NCBI GenBank assembly: GCA_002239025.1
Contig: MPNM01000002.1
Coordinates: 1-64,000 of the forward strand
Length of the DNA: 64,000 bases
Direction of reading: 5' to 3'
DNA from: Chloroflexi bacterium bin125
GTDB taxonomy: Bacteria; Chloroflexota; Dehalococcoidia; Bin125
Shown here piece after piece: positions 16,067 through 23,901 of the stretch (positions are counted from its first letter, which is position 1; each line of letters starts with the position of its first letter). Both the position numbers and the translations under genes were made by a program. The notes beneath the pieces were generated by a model. It saw nothing but the letters and a program-made list of their open reading frames with translations, did not search any database and was not told the DNA's origin.

Positions 16067-17467
16067 GTGTCGCAACGAGGTCGCAGCGCCCGACGGCGTC
16101 CGCAGCGATTAGCCCGCCGACGCGCGGAAGTGCAGGGATTTGATCGAGGCGGCGTCCGCCGCTCCAGGTTGTTCTCTCGCCCGGTGATTGCCACCGTCGG
16201 GCTCGTCCTGGCGGCTGCATTGGTGGTCAGCCTGGCGCTGACGGCGTTCGATAGCAGTGGGCCATCGCCGACGACAGATCCTCCGCCGGTTCGCCGCACT
16301 GGGTCCGATGTCATCACCGGTGCCGTCGAAGGCAAACCGACCTGGAGTGCTCCGCCAGCGTTCGCCTTGAGCGAGGGCGTCGACTACGGCGCCGAAATCG
16401 AACTCGAAAGTGGCGATGTGATCGTGGTCGACCTGTTGGAGACCCAGGCTCCCGAGCACGTCAACAATTTCGTCTTCCTCGTCAACGAGGGCTTCTACGA
16501 CGAGTTGACTTTCCATGAGGTGCTGCCGGGATTGCGAGCCCACGCAGGCGATCCGACCGCCGGTGATCCCGATGCTGAGTACCCCGATGACGCTGGCTAC
16601 GTGCTGCCCGACGAACCGACGACTGGCGGTGCGACTGTCCTGGACTCGGAGGGATTGTTGGCCATGAGGCGTGGTGAAGCAGGCGCGTCGTCGTCGCAGT
16701 TCTTCATCACCCTGGCTGCCCAGCAATCGGAAACGGAAGACGGGGCCACGGCATTCGGACGGGTGACATCGGGCATCGAAGTGCTACATGGCTTCGGTTC
16801 CAGGGACCCATCCAGGATTCCGGTTCCTCCACCCGGACCGAAGATCGTCGCGATTCGAATCACCGAAGACGGCGCAGCTGCAACGGCCACTGAATCGGCC
16901 GACACTCCGTCCGGCGAAGACGAACCGCCGCCCGTTCCCAATCTGGCGTTGCGCTGGGACGAGCCGCCGGAGTTCTCACTTGAGGACGGCGTTGACTATC
17001 GTGCGACGATCGAGATGGTCGGCGGTGGAACGATCGAGATCGATCTGTACGAAGAACTCGCGCCCAGCCATGTGAACAATTTTGTCTTCCTGGCACGTGA
17101 GGGCTTCTATGACGCAGTCACGTTCCACCGCATCATTCACGGCTTCATGGCCCAGGGCGGCGATCCGACCGGCACCGGTACCGGTGGTCCGGGATATCTG
17201 TTGGATGCGGAATTCAACGACACGCCGCATGTGCGCGGAGTGCTGTCGATGGCTCGATCGGCCAATCCGAACTCGGCCGGGAGTCAGTTCTTCATTGTGT
17301 ACAACGATGCGCCGCATCTGGATGGTCAGTACACGGCCTTCGGTGAGGTGACATCGGGCATGGATGTCGTGGCTGCGTTCCCAGAGCGCGATCCGGCGGA
17401 TCCGAGCGAACCGCCTGGTCCGCAGATTGCCACGATCACAATCAGCGAAATCGCCCGCGCGGAATAG
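16067..17467 (+). CDS. Membrane-anchored protein with two cyclophilin domains
   Basis: GTG 16067 is chosen because CGGAGGGGA precedes it by about seven bases; the upstream in-frame GTG at 16040 has no such signal. The 466-residue protein has a basic N terminus (RSARRRPQRLARRR), one transmembrane helix (about 40-60) and two cyclophilin-type peptidyl-prolyl isomerase domains outside. The first (about 100-265) keeps the fold (NNFVFLVNEGFYD, SSQFFIT) but the catalytic FHRII string reads FHEVLPGLRA, so the active-site Arg is Glu. The second (about 305-460) has an intact site (FHRIIHGFMAQGGDPTGTG, NSAGSQFFI). It is followed 40 bases later by a single-domain paralogue on the same strand. It is probably an extracytoplasmic folding factor with one catalytic and one binding-only domain. 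Confidence 0.88.
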   Translation: MSQRGRSARRRPQRLARRRAEVQGFDRGGVRRSRLFSRPVIATVGLVLAAALVVSLALTAFDSSGPSPTTDPPPVRRTGSDVITGAVEGKPTWSAPPAFALSEGVDYGAEIELESGDVIVVDLLETQAPEHVNNFVFLVNEGFYDELTFHEVLPGLRAHAGDPTAGDPDAEYPDDAGYVLPDEPTTGGATVLDSEGLLAMRRGEAGASSSQFFITLAAQQSETEDGATAFGRVTSGIEVLHGFGSRDPSRIPVPPPGPKIVAIRITEDGAAATATESADTPSGEDEPPPVPNLALRWDEPPEFSLEDGVDYRATIEMVGGGTIEIDLYEELAPSHVNNFVFLAREGFYDAVTFHRIIHGFMAQGGDPTGTGTGGPGYLLDAEFNDTPHVRGVLSMARSANPNSAGSQFFIVYNDAPHLDGQYTAFGEVTSGMDVVAAFPERDPADPSEPPGPQIATITISEIARAE

Positions 17468-17507
17468 CGCTCGGGCCCAACAGTGCCGCATCGCGGCGGA
17501 GGTTTAG

Positions 17508-18014
17508 ATGGCTCAGTACAACAAGCGGCCCGAGATGGCCTTGACCGAGGGCGCTTCCTACAGCGCCACGATCGAGATGGAAGACGGCGGAACGATAGAA
17601 CTCGAGTTGTGGCCCGACCTCGCGCCGGAGCATGTCAACTCGTTCGTCTTCCTGGCTCGCGACGGGTTCTACGACGGCGTGACGTTCCATCGGATCATCG
17701 ACGGATTCATGGCCCAGGGCGGCGACCCGACAGGCACCGGCACCGGCGGCCCCGGTTACAACGTGCCTGCCGAGTTCAACGAGACATCGCACGTCGAAGG
17801 CGTGCTCTCGATGGCGCGCGCACAGGACCCAAACTCTGCCGGCAGCCAGTTCTTCATTTGCAACGCCGACGCGACGTTCCTGGACAAGCAGTACACGGCG
17901 TTCGGCAAGGTCACCTCGGGCATTGAGGTAGTCAAGGCATTCCCGGAGCGAGACCCGCAGCGGGCACGCGAGCCCGGCCCGAAGATGAAGTCCGTTACGA
18001 TCACTGAGTCCTAA
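17508..18014 (+). CDS. Cyclophilin-type peptidyl-prolyl cis-trans isomerase
   Basis: This 168-residue single-domain cyclophilin has no signal peptide, so it acts in the cytoplasm. The catalytic string FHRIIDGFMAQGGDPTGTG and the binding-pocket string NSAGSQFFI are intact, as are the C-terminal TAFGKVTSGIEVV and the final strand. It is very similar to the second domain of the preceding membrane-anchored gene, so the pair arose by duplication. The ATG at 17508 follows GCGGAGG with suitable spacing. The two genes probably share a promoter. Confidence 0.92.
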   Translation: MAQYNKRPEMALTEGASYSATIEMEDGGTIELELWPDLAPEHVNSFVFLARDGFYDGVTFHRIIDGFMAQGGDPTGTGTGGPGYNVPAEFNETSHVEGVLSMARAQDPNSAGSQFFICNADATFLDKQYTAFGKVTSGIEVVKAFPERDPQRAREPGPKMKSVTITES

Positions 18015-18041
18015 CTCATAGATCAGGGAAGCGTGGACGCC

Positions 18042-18293
18042 ATGTCGGCGCAACCACCTCAGATTCCGCCCATTCCTCCAGTCGCAGTAGTGCTGCGGGT
18101 GGTATCGATTCTTGGCATGGGTCTGACATTCTCAGGCTGCGTGTTGGCGCTCGTTGCTGCCGAGTGGTGGTGGGCGATCGGCACAGGCGTAGCGTTCGTG
18201 CCGTTCATGTTGATGATGAGCATCGTCGACCGGCTGATTCCCGATGTCTCGGAATGGGTGGCTGAGAACACACCGCAACAGGATCAGGATTAA
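18042..18293 (+). CDS. Small membrane protein with two transmembrane helices
   Basis: It is 83 residues from ATG 18042; a GTG at 18033 would add three. The N terminus is Pro-rich (QPPQIPPIPP) and is followed by two hydrophobic helices (about 15-37 and 41-63) and a short acidic tail. No family is recognised. It lies 27 bases after the cyclophilin gene on the same strand and is closed off by a strong hairpin at 18301, so it is probably the last gene of that operon. Confidence 0.6.
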   Translation: MSAQPPQIPPIPPVAVVLRVVSILGMGLTFSGCVLALVAAEWWWAIGTGVAFVPFMLMMSIVDRLIPDVSEWVAENTPQQDQD

Positions 18294-18300
18294 CGACGTT

Positions 18301-18328
18301 CGCCCGCAGCGAGTGATCGCTGCGGGCG
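18301..18328. terminator. Strong hairpin, probable bidirectional terminator
   Basis: CGCCCGCAGCGA and TCGCTGCGGGCG form a perfect 12-bp stem around a GTGA loop. It lies between the converging small membrane protein gene and the MaoC gene. There is no long T-run, as is common in high-GC genomes. Confidence 0.7.
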
Positions 18329-18360
18329 ACGAACTGTCTGAGATTGCTCAGTCGGGTCCG

Positions 18361-18783
18361 CTAACCGTCGATTCGAGCGGTGGCTGATCCCTTAACGACC
18401 TCTGCGCCGTCCTGGTTGACGGTTGAGACTGCTAGATCGACGAGGCTGACGCCGTCCTCTTCGCGGATATCCTCGACTGTGGCGGTCGCGGTCAGCGAGT
18501 CGCCGGGCCAGACCTGGGCGACGAAGCGCACGCCGTACTTGGTCAGGCGGCCGTCGCCGACGTAATTGGTCAGCATCTTGCCGGTCAGGCCCATGCTGAG
18601 CATGCCGTGCGCGAAGACGGTCGGGTAGCCGGCGATCTGCGTTGTGAAGATCTCGTCGGTGTGCAGCGGGTTGTAGTCGCCCGATGCGCCGGCGTACTGG
18701 ATGATCTGGGTGCGGGTGAGGTTGTCCACGACCTGCTCGCTGTGCTGGTCGCCGACGCTGATGTTGGACTTGCTGAGAGCCAT
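18361..18783 (-). CDS. MaoC-family dehydratase, catalytic HadB-like subunit
   Basis: This 140-residue hot-dog-fold protein contains the hydratase-2 motif ASGDYNPLHTDE, with the catalytic Asp36 and His41 both present. It follows the 18816-19301 gene by 32 bases. That gene encodes a related domain lacking the catalytic His, giving the arrangement of mycobacterial HadAB, where one subunit is catalytic and the other shapes the acyl tunnel. The likely reaction is reversible hydration of a 2-enoyl-CoA or -ACP to the (R)-3-hydroxyacyl form. The fatty-acid synthesis genes themselves are not in the window, so a catabolic or biosynthetic role cannot be decided. Confidence 0.85.
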   Translation of the reverse strand: MALSKSNISVGDQHSEQVVDNLTRTQIIQYAGASGDYNPLHTDEIFTTQIAGYPTVFAHGMLSMGLTGKMLTNYVGDGRLTKYGVRFVAQVWPGDSLTATATVEDIREEDGVSLVDLAVSTVNQDGAEVVKGSATARIDG

Positions 18784-18815
18784 GACGATTGCTTTCCGTG
18801 TGGTTGCCGGTGTGG

Positions 18816-19301
18816 TTACTCGACGACGCGTGAGGTCTGCACGCCGACCGAGCGGGCGGTGACGACCAGGACGCCATCCTGGTTGTAGTACTCGGTGATT
18901 GATTCGTTGAAGCTCAGGCTGCCACCGCGACGGCCTTCTCGGGTCCAGCTCTTGCCGGGCTTGTCGACGGCCTTAAGTACGTCTCCAGGCTGGATCGGTG
19001 CGTGGTACTCGTAGTGCTGCTCGGCGTGGAAGCCGGTGCCGCCGCCACCACCGGAGGATTCGCGCTTGACGCCGGTCGGCTCTTTGCCCGAGCCGAACCA
19101 CGGCTGTCCGGTCACTGGACGCAAGCTGTAGCCGTCGGTGAACTGGGCTGACGCCTGGACGAATGTGGGCGGCGGGATGACGTGACCGGGCTCGGTGTCG
19201 GCCGCGGCCTCGGGGTCGTGGTAGATGGGATTTTCGTCGCCGACCGAGCGGGCGAACAACATGATGTGTCCCTGCTCGACGGGGAATCGGTCGGTGGCCA
19301 C
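18816..19301 (-). CDS. MaoC-like (FAS1-type) dehydratase, non-catalytic HadA-like subunit
   Basis: GTG 19301 is chosen because AGGAAGGA lies just upstream and the hot-dog domain begins at once (RFPVEQGHIMLFARSVGDEN); the longer frame to 20399 runs antisense through the CoA-transferase gene. The 161-residue product has the N-terminal MaoC-like fold with the motif VGDENPIYHDP. The catalytic His of the hydratase-2 motif is Tyr here. A Gly-rich insertion (about 95-100) and a C-terminal strand (GVLVVTARSVGV) complete it. It most likely pairs with the 140-residue catalytic protein encoded 32 bases downstream. Confidence 0.82.
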   Translation of the reverse strand: MATDRFPVEQGHIMLFARSVGDENPIYHDPEAAADTEPGHVIPPPTFVQASAQFTDGYSLRPVTGQPWFGSGKEPTGVKRESSGGGGGTGFHAEQHYEYHAPIQPGDVLKAVDKPGKSWTREGRRGGSLSFNESITEYYNQDGVLVVTARSVGVQTSRVVE

Positions 19302-19427
19302 TGATGGGTCCTTCCTGGATGGTGTTCTGCTTACGGGCGATAGCTTAACGGACACTGCCGTGAGCATCGAATGGCCCGCCATTGAAGCTGCAGCCAGAAG
19401 TTGAGTCGTGATGAAGAGGTGGAATTG

Positions 19428-21863
19428 ATGACGAAGTCGTTTGTGCAGGTACGAGTGGTGGAGCTGGCTGGTTCTCACGCGGGCGCGTTTGCGGCGAAAG
19501 TGTTTGCCGACAATGGTGCTCGTGTGGTCAAGGTTGTGCCGCCTGGCGGCGATCCGCTGCTGCATCATGGCGAACTGCTGCCGTCGCATGCGCTGGGCGA
19601 TGGCGAGGTTGGGTCGATCTGGGCGTATTGCAACACGTCGAAACAGATCGTCGAGGCCGAACCGGATTCGACCGAGGTGAGAGCGCTGATCCTGGACGCC
19701 GACGTCGTGATCGAGAGCTCCGCGCCCGATCCGCTCATTCCTCTGACGCTTGATGTCGACGCTCCTGATCTGGTCAAGGTGTACCTGTCGCCGTTTGGAC
19801 TGAAGGGGCCGTGGTCTGAGCGCCGCTCGAATGTCTTCACCGACGATGCTGCCAGCGGGCACATGTATCTCAATGGAGAACCCGACCGACATCCGTTCCG
19901 CCGGCTCGGTCGGCATACGGAGTTCGCGGCTGGCATGTACGGTTTCATCGGTGCGATGGCGGCGCTGATTGCGCGCGAGTCGACCGGCGCCGGTCAGACG
20001 GTGGAGGTTGCTCACATCGAGGCGATGGTGGCAATGCACCAGCACACAACGACCATGTGGACGCACGCCGGACACGTCCTGACGCGGGTCGGCAATGGAC
20101 AGCCCGGCATGTGGCATCCGGCGGGCGTGTATGAGTGTCAGGACGGCTACGTCTTCCTCGGACACGCCGGAGCGGCCAAGTTGGATCCGTTCCTGCAAGC
20201 GGCCGGATTGGGACATGTGCTTGAGGATCCGTTGCTTGCGACGAACGAGTCGCGAGCGCGAAACAAGCAGGGTTTCGACGACGCGATCCGTCCCTGGCTG
20301 ATGTCGCACACTGTCGAAGAGATCTGTGAACTGGGCGAAGCGACGTTCTCGCCGATGGGACCTGTCTGGGACACTCATCAATTCCTGGCCGACCCTCACA
20401 TGGCTGCCAGGGAGTTCTTCGTCCCGCTGGACCGCGAGCGCGGCGAGGAGGTGATTCCCCGAGGCCTGTTCAGGCTGGGCGCGGACTACGCGGGGGCATC
20501 GCCGAAGCCACCTCGCACTGCCGCCCTTGACGACCTGACCGACTGGGAATTAGATGGCGCAATACCCGCAGAGTCGCGTGACTTGTCGGCCGGCCCGCTC
20601 ACAGGGCTGCGAGTGCTGGATTTGACGCGAGTCTGGGCCGGACCGATCGCAGGGCGGTTGCTGGGCGACCTGGGCGCGGATGTGATTCACATCGAATCTC
20701 CCTGGAATCGTGGGCCGCTGGAGGTACCGGACGATCTGGCGGACTTGACCCACCTGTTTCCCGACAATGAGCTTGGCGATCGGCCCTGGAATCGCAATGG
20801 TGGCTTCAACAAACTCGCGCGAAACAAGCGCGGCTTGTCGCTCGATCTCTCGACTCCGCAGGGCCAGGAACTGTTCCGCAGATTGATCGCCGAATCTGAC
20901 GTCGTGCTGGAGAACTACTCGCCGCGCGTGTTTCCGCAGTGGGAGTTGGACTGGGACTCCTTGCAACGGATCAATCTGAACATCCTTCACACCTCAATGC
21001 CGGGCTACGGCGCGACCGGGCCCGGCGCGAATCGCGTGGCGCTGGGACCGGTGATCGAGGCGGCGACCGGGATGACGATGATGGCGGGCTATCCCGATAG
21101 CATTCCCTATCGCTCAGGGGTGGCCTGGCCCGATCCGGTCTCCGGCATGAGTGCCGTAGCGGGGACGCTGGTCGGCCTCTGGCATCGCATGTCGAGGGGA
21201 GGCGACGGACTGCGGATCGAGACAGCGATGATCGAGTCAATGGGCTCATTCGCCGGCGACGAGTTGCTCACAGCACAAGTAATCGGTCATCCGCCGCCGC
21301 GCCGCGGCAACCGCGAGCCTGGTGTCGCTCCACAGGGCGTCTATCGCTGTCTCGGCGACGACCGCTGGATCGCAATCTCGGTCACGTCCGACGCCGAATG
21401 GCAGTCGTTGTGCGATGTTGTGTCCTTGCCTGATGGATGGGCTGGCTGGGAGCTGTGGGAGCGAGAATCGCGACACGACGAGATTGATGTGGCGCTGAGC
21501 ATCTGGAGCAGGTCAATCTCACCACCCGAAGCTGCGTCGAAACTGCAGAAAGCGGGAGTGATCGCCGCCGTAGTCGCAGATGCCCGAGATCTACTCGAAT
21601 CCGAGCACCTGGCCGAGCGCGAGTTCTGGGCGGAAGTCGGCGGAATCGACATGGGTGTATTGCGCTATCCCGGATGTCCGGTCCGTCTCAGTGCGACGCC
21701 GGCCACATACCGACGTGGCGCGCCTGGTCTCGGTGAACATAACGTCGAAGTGTTGGCAGAGGTTCTGGGGATGAGCGAAGAAGAGATTGCCATGTTGGCA
21801 GAAGACCGCGTCATCGCCGATCGACCGCCGAGTATGGCGGAGCTGGGGCGAGCAAGAATCTAA
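19428..21863 (+). CDS. Double-length CaiB/BaiF (class III) CoA-transferase
   Basis: The 811-residue protein contains two consecutive class III CoA-transferase modules. The first (about 1-385) starts QVRVVELAGSHAGAFAAKVF. The second (about 395-790) starts GLRVLDLTRVWAGPIAGRLL and has the more typical N terminus. ATG 19428 follows AGAGGTGG with good spacing. In most family members a G-x-G-Q-x-x-D string precedes the central helix; here it reads GAGQTVEVA in the first half and GDGLRIETA in the second, Glu in place of Asp in both. Class III enzymes work as intertwined dimers, so a covalent double protein could be a pseudo-dimer with one or two active sites. The substrate is unknown. It is divergent from the HadAB-like pair, consistent with acyl-CoA metabolism. 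Confidence 0.88.
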   Translation: MTKSFVQVRVVELAGSHAGAFAAKVFADNGARVVKVVPPGGDPLLHHGELLPSHALGDGEVGSIWAYCNTSKQIVEAEPDSTEVRALILDADVVIESSAPDPLIPLTLDVDAPDLVKVYLSPFGLKGPWSERRSNVFTDDAASGHMYLNGEPDRHPFRRLGRHTEFAAGMYGFIGAMAALIARESTGAGQTVEVAHIEAMVAMHQHTTTMWTHAGHVLTRVGNGQPGMWHPAGVYECQDGYVFLGHAGAAKLDPFLQAAGLGHVLEDPLLATNESRARNKQGFDDAIRPWLMSHTVEEICELGEATFSPMGPVWDTHQFLADPHMAAREFFVPLDRERGEEVIPRGLFRLGADYAGASPKPPRTAALDDLTDWELDGAIPAESRDLSAGPLTGLRVLDLTRVWAGPIAGRLLGDLGADVIHIESPWNRGPLEVPDDLADLTHLFPDNELGDRPWNRNGGFNKLARNKRGLSLDLSTPQGQELFRRLIAESDVVLENYSPRVFPQWELDWDSLQRINLNILHTSMPGYGATGPGANRVALGPVIEAATGMTMMAGYPDSIPYRSGVAWPDPVSGMSAVAGTLVGLWHRMSRGGDGLRIETAMIESMGSFAGDELLTAQVIGHPPPRRGNREPGVAPQGVYRCLGDDRWIAISVTSDAEWQSLCDVVSLPDGWAGWELWERESRHDEIDVALSIWSRSISPPEAASKLQKAGVIAAVVADARDLLESEHLAEREFWAEVGGIDMGVLRYPGCPVRLSATPATYRRGAPGLGEHNVEVLAEVLGMSEEEIAMLAEDRVIADRPPSMAELGRARI

Positions 21864-21957
21864 GAGTCGCTAGCGACGTTCAGGCGCGCAGTAGCTCTCT
21901 TGTCAAACCAGCGGCGAGCGCGGGAATGACGAGATCTGTGAGTCTCGTGCAAGAAAG

Positions 21958-22034
21958 TGGTCGGGGTGGGCGGATTTGAACCGCCGGCCTCACGGCCCCA
22001 AACCGTGCGCTCTGCCAAGCTGAGCTACACCCCG
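21958..22034 (-). tRNA. tRNA-Pro (anticodon TGG)
   Basis: Read on the minus strand the sequence begins CGGGGTGTAGCTCAGCTTGG and ends with acceptor strand CACCCCG, discriminator A and an encoded CCA. The anticodon stem CACGG/CCGTG encloses TTTGGGG, giving TGG. The T-arm has GGTTCAAATCC. All four stems pair. It lies 29 bases downstream of pyrD on the same strand. Confidence 0.97.
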
Positions 22035-22063
22035 GTCTTGATCACTGTATGGGCTGACGCGGC

Positions 22064-23050
22064 TCAGTCGACCTGGACCGCGCCGATCAGTTCGGAAATG
22101 TCCGACACACCGTTGTCTCGGCAATACTCGAAGATCTCCTCCAACACGCGAATTACGGCGAAGGGATCGCGGAACGAGGCCGTGCCGACTTGCACTGCAG
22201 TTGCTCCTGCGAGCAAGAACTCGACTGCATCACGCCCGTCGACGATGCCGCCGCAGCCGATCACGGGAATATCGACGGCACGAGCCGTCTCCCAGACCAG
22301 CCTGAGCGCGAGAGGCTTGATTGCCGGTCCTGTGAGACCGGCGACCGGACGATTGGTACGCGGGCGGCGAGTGTTGACGTCGATGCTCATACCAACGAAA
22401 GAATTTGCCACGCAGAGTGCGTCTGCGCCGGCGTCTTCGCACGCTCTGGCGATGACCGAGATATCGGTGACATCGGGAGTCAGCTTGGCGATGACCGGCA
22501 GCGTGGTCGACGTGACCACCGCCTCAATCACTCGACCAGCCGCAACAGGGTCTCGGCCGAATGCGACGCCTCCGACATCAAGGTTGGGGCACGAGATGTT
22601 GACCTCGAGTCCCGCGACGCCGGGCGCGCCGTCGAGCACTTGCGCCAGGCGAGCGAACTCGTCGACGGTGTCGCCGAGCATGTTGACCACGACTGGAACA
22701 TCCCATGTCTCCCAGACCGTCGCGACATCGCTGAGCAGGCGTCGTACGCCGATGTTCTGGAAGCCGATGCTGTTCAGCATGCCGGCGGGCGTCTCGACGA
22801 TGCGCGGCGTTGGATTGCCGCGTCGCGGCTTGAGCGTGACGCCCTTGGACAAGACGCCGCCGAGGCGGTTGATGTCGAAGAGACGGGCGAACTCGATCCC
22901 GTTGCTCGACGTGCCTGAGGCCGTCATCACGGGATTACGGAGGATCAGCTCACGCTTTGCGCCTGGTGCGAGATCGACGCTCAGGTTCGGCATCGCATCC
23001 CTGCCTGGCATGGATGCCGGTGGAATCGTCTCAGCGATGGGCGAGGACAT
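22064..23050 (-). CDS. pyrD: Dihydroorotate dehydrogenase, class 1B-type catalytic subunit
   Basis: This FMN-dependent oxidation of dihydroorotate to orotate is the fourth step of pyrimidine synthesis. The TIM-barrel protein has 328 residues. The catalytic loop is VNISCPN, with Cys as base, which places it in the cytoplasmic class 1 group. Upstream landmarks are NPVMTASG near the N terminus and KGVTLKPRRGNPTPR. The C-terminal flavin-phosphate strands are IGCGGI and AGATAVQVGTA. Class 1B enzymes usually work with the iron-sulfur subunit PyrK; none is adjacent, so it may be encoded elsewhere. The start at 23050 is supported by GGAGG six bases upstream. Confidence 0.93.
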   Translation of the reverse strand: MSSPIAETIPPASMPGRDAMPNLSVDLAPGAKRELILRNPVMTASGTSSNGIEFARLFDINRLGGVLSKGVTLKPRRGNPTPRIVETPAGMLNSIGFQNIGVRRLLSDVATVWETWDVPVVVNMLGDTVDEFARLAQVLDGAPGVAGLEVNISCPNLDVGGVAFGRDPVAAGRVIEAVVTSTTLPVIAKLTPDVTDISVIARACEDAGADALCVANSFVGMSIDVNTRRPRTNRPVAGLTGPAIKPLALRLVWETARAVDIPVIGCGGIVDGRDAVEFLLAGATAVQVGTASFRDPFAVIRVLEEIFEYCRDNGVSDISELIGAVQVD

Positions 23051-23127
23051 CGGACCTCCTGCCGCGCATGCTAGGGCGCGGGCGGAGTGAGAATCCGGTG
23101 GCGGCGAAAGCGCCGGGGAACGGGTGA

Positions 23128-23352
23128 CTAGTTGTCGTCGCCGGCGGCGCGGCGGCGCTTCGAGATACCCATGTCGTTCCAGCGCGAGCGGCCCTCGTTG
23201 CGATCCCAGATCGAGTCCTCAGACGAGTTGCGGAACTCTTTGGTCTCGCCACAACTGCACACGCCCTCGGACATCGGTCCGTTGGGGGCGTCGATCACCC
23301 AGTGGTGAATGTGGCTGGGCGCTTCGCTCTTCATACGAGTCTTGGCTGGCAT
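23128..23352 (-). CDS. Small Cys/His protein, possible zinc-binding
   Basis: This 74-residue protein contains HIHHWVIDAPNG followed by GVCSCGETKEF, that is, clustered His residues and a C-x-C-G string. This arrangement resembles short uncharacterised proteins in which His and Cys bind a metal. The C-terminal tail is basic (ISKRRRAAGDDN). It lies 77 bases upstream of pyrD on the same strand and may be co-transcribed. The function is unknown. Confidence 0.6.
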   Translation of the reverse strand: MPAKTRMKSEAPSHIHHWVIDAPNGPMSEGVCSCGETKEFRNSSEDSIWDRNEGRSRWNDMGISKRRRAAGDDN

Positions 23353-23901
23353 TCAAGGAACCTTCCTGGGGCTGAGCAACCGGGTTGAGGACGCAACCCG
23401 CTCTCTGTCAGTCCCACGTGAGCAGGACGCTACGTACGGCTCGGACGCTGGGCAATACAACGGGCAACACACGGCATTTGGGCCTGTAAAGTGGAATACG
23501 CGGCTGTAACTACTTGACGATTTGAGCGTCGATTTTGTTCCAGAGATTCACTAAGAGAACCCAAATCTGCATGATCGGCACGTCCCGTGTGATTCGATGC
23601 TGAGCCACGTTCAAGCGCGTCTGCACGTTGGAGTACGATGAAAGCAGCGAGAGTCGATCCTGCAGCAAACCGCTGCGACGATTTCTGCGACATTGATCAA
23701 CCTTGATTCCTACACACAATCACAACCGACCTTGCATGCCACGCCACCGCCGATTCAGGCGCTGGATTCCTCTCAATCGACACTCCGTCTCATCTCACAG
23801 TACCGCGGTAACGCGGACCTGGAACTGAGTCAGTAGTGGTCTGGCGGCGGCTGACAGGTCGAGGCGAGGGTCGGGAACAGCCCGGCGGGAAAGGCAGTGG
23901 C
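23353..23901. other. Intergenic stretch before the Mrp gene
   Basis: About 550 bases without a supported gene. It separates the leftward small Cys/His gene from the rightward Mrp gene, so promoters for both should lie here. I see no hairpin, repeat or RNA gene in it. Confidence 0.5.

Noticed and set aside
19302-20399. N-terminal extension of the MaoC-like protein
   Set aside because: It runs antisense through the double CoA-transferase gene and has no dehydratase features.
21957-23090. Rightward 377-aa open frame across tRNA-Pro and pyrD
   Set aside because: Its beginning is the antisense of the tRNA and the remainder is antisense to the clearly coding pyrD gene.
23353-23901. Possible small RNA or riboswitch before the Mrp gene
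   Set aside because: No stable fold, terminator or conserved aptamer-like sequence could be recognised by eye.
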